A stretch of DNA of 9,639 nucleotides from CAYGZA01 sp964354135. Lineage in GTDB: Bacteria; Planctomycetota; Planctomycetia; Pirellulales; Thermoguttaceae. The notes beneath the pieces were generated by a model that worked only from the letters and a program-made list of their open reading frames with translations, ran no database searches and was not told the DNA's origin. Below are positions 5,340-9,639 of the stretch, piece by piece (position 1 is the stretch's first letter; each line of letters opens with the position of its first letter). Both the position numbers and the translations under genes were made by a program. Location of the stretch: assembly GCA_964354135.1 (NCBI GenBank), contig CAYGZA010000264.1, forward strand, positions 1 through 9,639, written 5' to 3'.

Positions 5340-5385
5340 GAAGAGACAAGCTCGTGCAATGCGGTTTCAAGTGGCTTGCCTCTTC
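5340..5385. repeat. Imperfect inverted repeat, GAAGAGxCAAGC family
   Basis: GAAGAGACAAGC (5340-5351) pairs with GCTTGCCTCTTC (5374-5385) at 11 of 12 positions around a 22-nt loop. It starts right after the 38-nt inverted repeat and ends 21 bp before the tape-measure-like gene's stop. A 16-mer CGTGAAGAGACAAGCT (5337-5352) recurs with one change at 8696-8711. Confidence 0.6.
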
Positions 5386-5406
5386 GCCTCTATGTTTGCG
5401 TCTCCT

Positions 5407-7071
5407 TCAGAAGTTCGCTGGGACGCCGTGCTGCCGGACGTTGTCCTGCGCCGCGGCGGCCGAGGGCTGGGCCTGCTGCTTCTGGAGGAGGGCAGTTTGC
5501 TTTTGCAGTTCCAGTTTCTGTTCTTGTATATCGGCACGCATTGCTCGCGCCTCTTCGAGTTGTAGTTCCAGGTACCGTTTCAGAACGTCCGCGGTCTCCC
5601 TACCTTTCTCCATTTCTTCGGCGGGCTTCGGGACCTCGGCCCACTCCTTCCCAATCCCAGGGAGAAAATTCCTTTTTCTCCGTCGCGTGGCGGCTTCACT
5701 AGGCACTCGTTTCCATTCTGTCGGTTTCTCAAGGTCCGCGATGAGGCGCCGCGTGATTTCGCCCTCGACCTCCTCCGGGGGTTGTCCTGCCAATTCCCTC
5801 CTGGTCACTCCCTCGATACCGATGAGTTTTCTTTCCACAAACGGGACATTCGCTTCGCCCACAAGGACATTGCGTTTCTCTCGGCTCAAGAGTCCCGCGA
5901 TCGTCCGTTCCTTGCCTGCGATACCCTTTCGCAATTCCTCAATCTCGGATTCCTGGAGTCGATCAATTGCGGCCGCGTGCTGCTCGAAAGGCTTTCGAAG
6001 TAAGGCCATTTGCTGGTCAACATCGGGAATGGGCTCCTTCAGCCCGCGCTGGTAGAACTTCCCGGCTTGGCCGGTCCCCATGCCGAGCAACTCCTCGGTG
6101 ATCCCCGCCGCCGGTTCGCCAAGGCCGGCCTTCCCCATGAACTTCTCGGCGGCCTCCTGATTTTTCCGGAGATACTCAAGCTGCTCGATGGGCGTCTTGA
6201 GCCCGGTGCCCTTGGTCACGAGCCGCTTTCGCCCGCGCTCGTCCCACTTGAATACGTCCTTTTCAGGAAGTTCTTTCTCCAGGGCCTCGATTAACTGGTT
6301 GACGACTCCCCTGACCGCCTTCTTGCTGGAGCCGGGCAATGCTTGTTGGATTCCCGTCGTTAGGGCCACGGCCTCCTCGGGGGTCGCGCCCTTTCTTCCG
6401 AGAGCGATAATCGACGGGAGCAGGTCCGAGGACAAGGATTCGAGATCCTTGGTGTGCGCCAATTTCTTCGTCTTGAGGATAAGGGCCAGATTCTCCTTCT
6501 CACCTCCGCCGGTCGTCTTCGCGATATCCGGGATAAGACCGGCAAGCGCGATAGCGCCCTCTGGCTGCTGAGGCGCGAACTTGAGGGCCGTCTCCGTCGC
6601 CCGCATCGCGCCCTCAAAGTCTTCTGGGCCCGCTGCCTGCATGGCGGCGGTCGAAGCCCTGTAGACCGTGGCGATGCCGCCCTTGGGCTTCGTGGCGGCG
6701 GCAATAGCCTCGACTCTTTTCAGCGCCGCGACCTGCTCCTCCTGGTTCTTCGCGCCGCGTTGCCAAAGGAACGCGGCTTGGGGCTCCGCGAGGCCGATCG
6801 CATGCTGGGCCGACTTCTTTTCTAACTCCTCCTTTTCCCTCAGAGAGCCCACCACCAAGTGAATGGCTGTATTGAGCGAAAGGTATCCGGCGACCATGCT
6901 GGTGATCGTGACGAGTTGGGCCTTCAAGTGATCGCCGATGGGCTGAGCGGCCTTGCGAGTCTTGTGGAACCCCTCCTCGAGCTGCTTGTTCTTGGCCTCG
7001 ACCCGGGCCAGGGCGGCCAGAAGGGCGGTTTCGTTGGCGGTCAGGAGTACGGCGATTTCAGGTCCGGCCAT
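5407..7071 (-). CDS. Tape-measure-like phage tail protein
   Basis: This 554-residue, mostly helical protein begins MAGPEIAVLLTANETALLAA. Coiled coil covers about 14-45, a hydrophobic stretch about 52-76 (LVTITSMVAGYLSLNTAIHL), and coiled coil about 80-125. The middle includes IPDIAKTTGGG, NLALILKTKKLAHTKDLESL and LGRKGATPEEAVAL, a pattern resembling tail tape-measure proteins as I know them. A charged helical region and a Gln-rich C-terminal coiled coil (about 493-535) follow. Known role: tape-measure proteins set tail length and sit inside the tail tube. It is shorter than most such proteins (often 700 or more residues), and no lytic domain is visible. The start 7071 is preferred because the upstream TGA (7090-7088) runs directly into AAAAAGGAA; an ATG at 7134 would overlap the upstream gene. 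Another helical virion protein is the main alternative. Confidence 0.6.
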   Translation of the reverse strand: MAGPEIAVLLTANETALLAALARVEAKNKQLEEGFHKTRKAAQPIGDHLKAQLVTITSMVAGYLSLNTAIHLVVGSLREKEELEKKSAQHAIGLAEPQAAFLWQRGAKNQEEQVAALKRVEAIAAATKPKGGIATVYRASTAAMQAAGPEDFEGAMRATETALKFAPQQPEGAIALAGLIPDIAKTTGGGEKENLALILKTKKLAHTKDLESLSSDLLPSIIALGRKGATPEEAVALTTGIQQALPGSSKKAVRGVVNQLIEALEKELPEKDVFKWDERGRKRLVTKGTGLKTPIEQLEYLRKNQEAAEKFMGKAGLGEPAAGITEELLGMGTGQAGKFYQRGLKEPIPDVDQQMALLRKPFEQHAAAIDRLQESEIEELRKGIAGKERTIAGLLSREKRNVLVGEANVPFVERKLIGIEGVTRRELAGQPPEEVEGEITRRLIADLEKPTEWKRVPSEAATRRRKRNFLPGIGKEWAEVPKPAEEMEKGRETADVLKRYLELQLEEARAMRADIQEQKLELQKQTALLQKQQAQPSAAAAQDNVRQHGVPANF

Positions 7072-7087
7072 GGGAAGGGTTCCTTTT

Positions 7088-7771
7088 TCAGAGGCGGGCC
7101 GCGCGGGCTTCGTCTTCTCGAGTAAACTCTGCATACTCCGGCGGCGGTTGGGTCGCCGCGATCGCGGCCAGGGGCTCGCCGGCCCGGCGCCGCGGCTCAT
7201 CCCCGAGGGCCGCCTGGTAGGCCAGGGGCGACGAGAGCCCATAATCCTGCCCGGCGATGTCCAACAAGTCGCCGCCGAAGTAGCGCCACGAGCGAAATGC
7301 GACGTGGACCAGCACGCGGAGAAACTCGCTCCCGTGGCCGGCCCAAGGAAGCGATCCCGGCGGCCGGCCCGACACGCGCTCCGGCGGCGTCGAGCCGCGG
7401 CCGTAGGGCAGAATCGCCGCCAGCTCGTCCATCGCCAGCACGCTAAGCGCGCCCGGCCTGGGGTGGTCCAGCAGGTGATGCGCCAGCTCGTGCAGGACCA
7501 CCGCCAAAACCTTCCGAACCGGGCGCCTCGCCGCCCGAATGACCGCCGTGAAGCCCGGCCCCCGCCAGTGCGGCTTCAGAATGTGCCAGAGACGCAGCCA
7601 GAGGTATGGCCCGGTGAAACCGGAAATCCGACGGGGGATTCGGAAATCCAAGCCCACCTCGCTGGCGTCGAGGAGATACACGGGCCGGCCGGACTGGTCA
7701 GGATCGACCAGGCCGATCAGGTCCGCGGCATCGGCTTTCCAGTCTCTCTTTCCGGGTTGGGTCGAGGACAT
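7088..7771 (-). CDS. SprT-like zinc metallopeptidase
   Basis: This 227-residue protein begins MSSTQPGKRDWKADAADLIG. It carries a zinc peptidase signature HELAH at 94-98 (VVLHELAHHLLDH), with H94 and H98 as ligands and E95 as the base. GHGSEF at 145-150 follows, with H146 the likely third ligand. HExxH followed by an HGxxF-like motif is the arrangement of SprT/SprT-like enzymes. The N-terminal 90 residues are mixed strand and helix and may bind substrate or a partner. It stands directly upstream of the tape-measure-like gene (16-bp gap, stop fused to the next ribosome binding site), so a role in virion maturation or in cleaving a host or phage DNA-bound protein is plausible but inferred. The long in-frame extension upstream to 8086 only translates palindromic repeats; ATG 7771 has a weak GGA 8 nt upstream. 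Confidence 0.72.
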   Translation of the reverse strand: MSSTQPGKRDWKADAADLIGLVDPDQSGRPVYLLDASEVGLDFRIPRRISGFTGPYLWLRLWHILKPHWRGPGFTAVIRAARRPVRKVLAVVLHELAHHLLDHPRPGALSVLAMDELAAILPYGRGSTPPERVSGRPPGSLPWAGHGSEFLRVLVHVAFRSWRYFGGDLLDIAGQDYGLSSPLAYQAALGDEPRRRAGEPLAAIAATQPPPEYAEFTREDEARAARL

Positions 7772-7775
7772 CGGT

Positions 7776-7963
7776 TTTCCGTCAAGGGAGTTGAATCGCG
7801 AAAGCACGAAACGATGAAATGGGTGTTCCGGTTGCCCGCCTTCGTGCTCTCGTGTTTTCGTGATTCGCCTTTCCGTCAAGGGAGTTGAATCGCGAAAGCA
7901 CGAAACGATAAAATGGGTGTTCCGGTTGCCCGCCTTCGTGGTCTCGTGTTTTCGTGATTCGTT
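7776..7963. repeat. 94-bp tandem duplication, each copy with a hairpin
   Basis: The unit starting TTTCCGTCAAGGGAG occurs at 7776-7869 and 7870-7963 with only a few base differences, among them ATGAAATGGG/ATAAAATGGG and GTGCTCTCG/GTGGTCTCG. In each copy a 17-nt arm GAATCGCGAAAGCACGA (7793-7809 and 7887-7903) pairs with TCGTGTTTTCGTGATTC (7850-7866 and 7944-7960), two pairs being G-T, around a 40-nt loop. The first copy covers the region just before the metallopeptidase start. Confidence 0.85.
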
Positions 7964-7970
7964 TCTCAAG

Positions 7971-8021
7971 GCCCGGGCCCGGGATAACCGGCGAAGGAGA
8001 CGGCCGTCGCCGGGCCCGGGC
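7971..8021. repeat. Perfect 12-bp GC-only inverted repeat downstream of the coiled-coil gene
   Basis: GCCCGGGCCCGG (7971-7982) pairs perfectly with CCGGGCCCGGGC (8010-8021) around a 27-nt loop. It lies 19 nt after the stop at 8040 in the direction of transcription. No T-tract follows, so an intrinsic terminator is not supported; it could stabilise an mRNA 3' end. Confidence 0.6.
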
Positions 8022-8039
8022 GAAAGCCAACAACCGCCC

Positions 8040-8678
8040 TCAGGACCAGGCCATGCCGTCAAACGGCTCCAAGACGAGGGCCCCAATCTCCGCGGCCTTC
8101 TGCGCGGCCCGCTCTTCCTCTTTAGCCGCCTGTTTCGATAAGGCCGGACCCCGGGTTTTCGACGCGAGTCTCTTGTACTGGGCGTCTCTGGTTGCCTTCT
8201 CCAACCGGCGGAGCTCGTCGGCGAGGCTGGGGGCGGCCGTCGCGTGCAGGGTCCGGACGGCCTGGGCGCGCAGCTCGCCCGGCCCGCCCGACTTCTTTAG
8301 GACTTCCGATTGCGCGGCCGCGATCTTTTCGTTAAGCTCAGTCGCACGTCGCGCAAGGTCCTCCATCAAGGTTTTTCGTTCGGCCTCCAGCCCCCTCAGG
8401 CGCTTTTGTGCGGCGTTGATTTCCTCCGCGGTTGCATCCGAATCGGCAAGCTCCAGTTGGGCGGTCGCCTGAAAACGCTCCTTCAGTCGCCCGGCGTCGG
8501 CGCGGAAGGCGTCGAGGCCCCGGCCCGCCAAAACCAGGATGGGCTGTAGCTTCCTGGGGTCGATGGGCTCGCCCTGGGCCTGCTTACGAACCATGCCGCG
8601 GTAGCTCGCGGTCGCCTCTTCGCCCATCGCGTCGAGGTTCAAGGCTTCGGTCTCAAGCTTCATTTCTTTGGGCATCAT
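8040..8678 (-). CDS. Coiled-coil protein of the virion module, unknown function
   Basis: This protein of 212 residues (211 from the second of two adjacent ATGs, 8675) begins MMPKEMKLETEALNLDAMGE. It is almost wholly helical and rich in Ala, Glu, Lys, Arg and Leu. Strong coiled-coil heptads run at about 57-130 and again near 160-205. No signal peptide, membrane span or catalytic motif is seen. AAAAGGA stands just upstream of the paired ATGs. An in-frame extension to 8741 only translates the hairpin at 8719-8772. Between a probable virion protein and the tail genes it could be a scaffold, chaperone or minor structural protein, but no family is recognised. Confidence 0.68.
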   Translation of the reverse strand: MMPKEMKLETEALNLDAMGEEATASYRGMVRKQAQGEPIDPRKLQPILVLAGRGLDAFRADAGRLKERFQATAQLELADSDATAEEINAAQKRLRGLEAERKTLMEDLARRATELNEKIAAAQSEVLKKSGGPGELRAQAVRTLHATAAPSLADELRRLEKATRDAQYKRLASKTRGPALSKQAAKEEERAAQKAAEIGALVLEPFDGMAWS

Positions 8679-8718
8679 GTGGTCCTTTTCAGAATCGTGA
8701 AGAGGCAAGCTGAGGCTC

Positions 8719-8772
8719 ACCACAAAGGCACTAAGGCACAATTCAGTTTTTGTGTCTTCGTGCCTTTGTGGT
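8719..8772. repeat. Hairpin with 22-nt arms, ACCACAAAGGCAC family
   Basis: Arms 8719-8740 and 8751-8772 are complementary at 20 of 22 positions around a 10-nt loop. The arm opens ACCACAAAGGCAC and the other closes GTGCCTTTGTGGT. It fills the spacer between the virion protein stop (8809) and the coiled-coil gene start (8678). Similar sequences are common in spacers of planctomycete and verrucomicrobial genomes, from memory. Neither side is followed by a convincing T-tract. Confidence 0.85.
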
Positions 8773-8808
8773 CAGGGTTTGTCTGCGTCCATCTGCGGTT
8801 CCACTCCT

Positions 8809-9543
8809 TCACCGCTCCCACCAGCCAAGCTCGAACTCGTATTCGGCCGGGGTGACGGCGTTCGACGGGTACCAGACCTGGAGGCCGAGGCTGTGTCCCG
8901 GGCCGAGGATCACCGGCGGGCACGCGATCGGCATCCGCAGCGGGACCGACCCGCCCAACGAGCCGGCGCCGGCGTCCAGGCCGTCGAACTTGAAAATCCA
9001 CTCGTCCCCGACGACCGGGATCACCGCGCGGAGCATCCCGCGAGCGACGAGCCGGGCGTTGGGATCGGCGACCGTCGTCAAGGCGCCGAACTTGACCATG
9101 GCGATCGAGGCGGCGCCCTTGTCGGAGGTGACGGAGACCGGGATGATCGGCGATCCGCCCGAAGCCCAGAGCGCGGCGGGACCGATCTTCAGGAAGAAAT
9201 CCCCGCGCGTGGCCGCGGCCGGGGCCGTGGTGCAGATCAGCCGGAGATAGTCGAGGTAGATCCGCAGGCCGTTGACCGCGTCGCCGTTGCGGATCGCCAG
9301 GACGTAGCCGGCCGTCTCGGAGACCGCGGCGGATACGACGTGGGCGATCGCGGTCCCCGGGGTCGGGTTGGTGGCGACGTAGTAGGAGCCCTCGTCGGCG
9401 ACGCTGCAGCGGGGCTGGGTGAGGAGCTGGACGCTCTCTTCGCCGTAGGGCGTGAGGCGGGGAAGGCGCTGGTCGCCCTCGTTTCCCCGCGGCGGGCGCG
9501 CCCAGCGGACTTCGCCCAGCATCGCGTATTCTGGGGCGGACAT
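8809..9543 (-). CDS. Probable phage virion protein, family uncertain
   Basis: This 244-residue protein begins MSAPEYAMLGEVRWARPPRG and ends in EYEFELGWWER. ATG 9543 is preceded by GGAG 8 nt upstream. It is beta-rich, with alternating hydrophobic strands, and contains YYVATNPTPGTAIA, LRIYLDYLRLICT and GHSLGLQVWYPSNAVTP. There is no signal peptide or enzyme motif. Composition, length and a strand-rich C-terminus ending in aromatic residues fit a phage capsid, decoration or tail tube protein. Placement at the head of the module, before the tape-measure-like gene, agrees. From memory, similar proteins occur in phage-like clusters of planctomycetes, but this was not searched. A non-phage secreted or surface protein is unlikely without an export signal. 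Confidence 0.55.
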   Translation of the reverse strand: MSAPEYAMLGEVRWARPPRGNEGDQRLPRLTPYGEESVQLLTQPRCSVADEGSYYVATNPTPGTAIAHVVSAAVSETAGYVLAIRNGDAVNGLRIYLDYLRLICTTAPAAATRGDFFLKIGPAALWASGGSPIIPVSVTSDKGAASIAMVKFGALTTVADPNARLVARGMLRAVIPVVGDEWIFKFDGLDAGAGSLGGSVPLRMPIACPPVILGPGHSLGLQVWYPSNAVTPAEYEFELGWWER

Positions 9544-9560
9544 GGTGGATTCTCCGTTAG

Positions 9561-9580
9561 CGTTCAGGATTCAGGGTTCA
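9561..9580. repeat. Short TTCAGGATTCAGGGTTCAG-like direct repeat
   Basis: Three degenerate units TTCAGGA/TTCAGGG/TTCAGAG follow one another at about 9563-9583, straddling the stop of the upstream frame. It looks like one arm of another palindromic spacer family, but no partner arm is present here. Confidence 0.4.
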
Positions 9581-9639
9581 GAGCCGGGCCGTGACTGTCC
9601 GGGCGAGCAGCCCGCCGACGCCTTGCCGGGCCAGGATCT
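9578..9639 (-). CDS. C-terminal fragment of an upstream minus-strand gene (partial)
   Basis: On the minus strand an open frame enters from the right edge and stops at TGA 9580-9578. It reads ILARQGVGGLLARTVTARL, 19 residues. The stop lies 34 bp before the virion protein start, normal operon spacing, so this is probably the end of the preceding gene. The fragment is too short to identify, and an open frame this short could also be chance. Confidence 0.4.
   Translation of the reverse strand, partial: ILARQGVGGLLARTVTARL

Larger units (their letters stand above)
4733..5406. other. 674-bp non-coding spacer made of palindromes
   Basis: This is the largest gene-free stretch. In order it holds the ribosome binding site and long leader stem of the 189-residue gene, a plain segment at about 4860-4970, the CAATGACCAA inverted array, a TTCATCCTTCAA segment near 5110 that resembles 1967-1982, the 38-nt inverted repeat and the GAAGAG hairpin. 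ORFs crossing it are low-complexity readings of the repeats. I could not place a promoter. Confidence 0.65.

Noticed and set aside
7772..8086. N-terminal extension of the metallopeptidase to 8086
   Set aside because: The added residues are translations of the 94-bp tandem hairpin repeats and the CCCGGG inverted repeat; they also overlap the coiled-coil gene.
8679..8741. Start of the coiled-coil protein at 8741
   Set aside because: The extension translates one arm of the 8719-8772 hairpin, and a ribosome binding site stands just before the ATG pair at 8678/8675.
8752..9594. 280-residue plus-strand ORF opposite the virion protein
   Set aside because: It is a high-GC antisense shadow, rich in Arg, Gly, Asp and Ala with no domain; it starts inside the hairpin at 8719-8772, and the minus frame has a ribosome binding site and protein-like composition.

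Overview
The window is GC-rich and looks like the integrase end of a prophage or phage-like island in a planctomycete chromosome (Gemmataceae/Isosphaeraceae type). The lineage is inferred from the integrase family, the style of the hypothetical proteins and the many palindromic spacers; it was not tested by any search. Every call is by eye, without database comparison.

Layout. Positions 1-212 are the 3' end of a chromosomal plus-strand gene. A tRNA-Glu (anticodon CTC) follows at 378-450. Its 3' half appears to be the island's attachment site: immediately to its right lies a minus-strand tyrosine integrase (1771-413) whose last 11 codons and stop are read from the antisense of the tRNA. From there to the right edge every convincing gene is on the minus strand, so the genes run from 9639 toward the tRNA. 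In transcription order they are: the C-terminus of an unknown protein (9639-9578), a probable virion protein (9543-8809), a coiled-coil protein (8678-8040), an SprT-like HELAH metallopeptidase (7771-7088), a tape-measure-like tail protein (7071-5407), a hypothetical protein (4732-4163), a second and unusual tyrosine recombinase with duplicated helix-turn-helix modules (4166-2451), a 95-residue protein (2454-2167) and the integrase. The other end of the island is outside the window.

How the genes work together. The right half (9639-5407) resembles a virion or tail module: structural protein, coiled-coil protein, peptidase and tape-measure-like protein. The left half (4732-413) is a recombination module. 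In it the hypothetical protein, the HTH recombinase and the 95-residue protein are tightly coupled by 4-nt overlaps (CTGA and ATGA), and the integrase follows after a structured 395-bp spacer.

The most striking feature is the non-coding DNA. Nearly every larger spacer is made of imperfect inverted repeats of different sequence families: a GAGACGAG type, a CAATGACCAA type, a GGGGTCAGGGGT type, a GAAGAGxCAAGC type, a CGAAAGCACGA type present as a 94-bp tandem duplication, a CCCGGG type and an ACCACAAAGGCAC type. A further 21-nt-arm stem stands before the hypothetical gene at 4732. Upstream of the integrase there are two identical 28-bp direct repeats, 33 bp apart, flanking a perfect palindrome.
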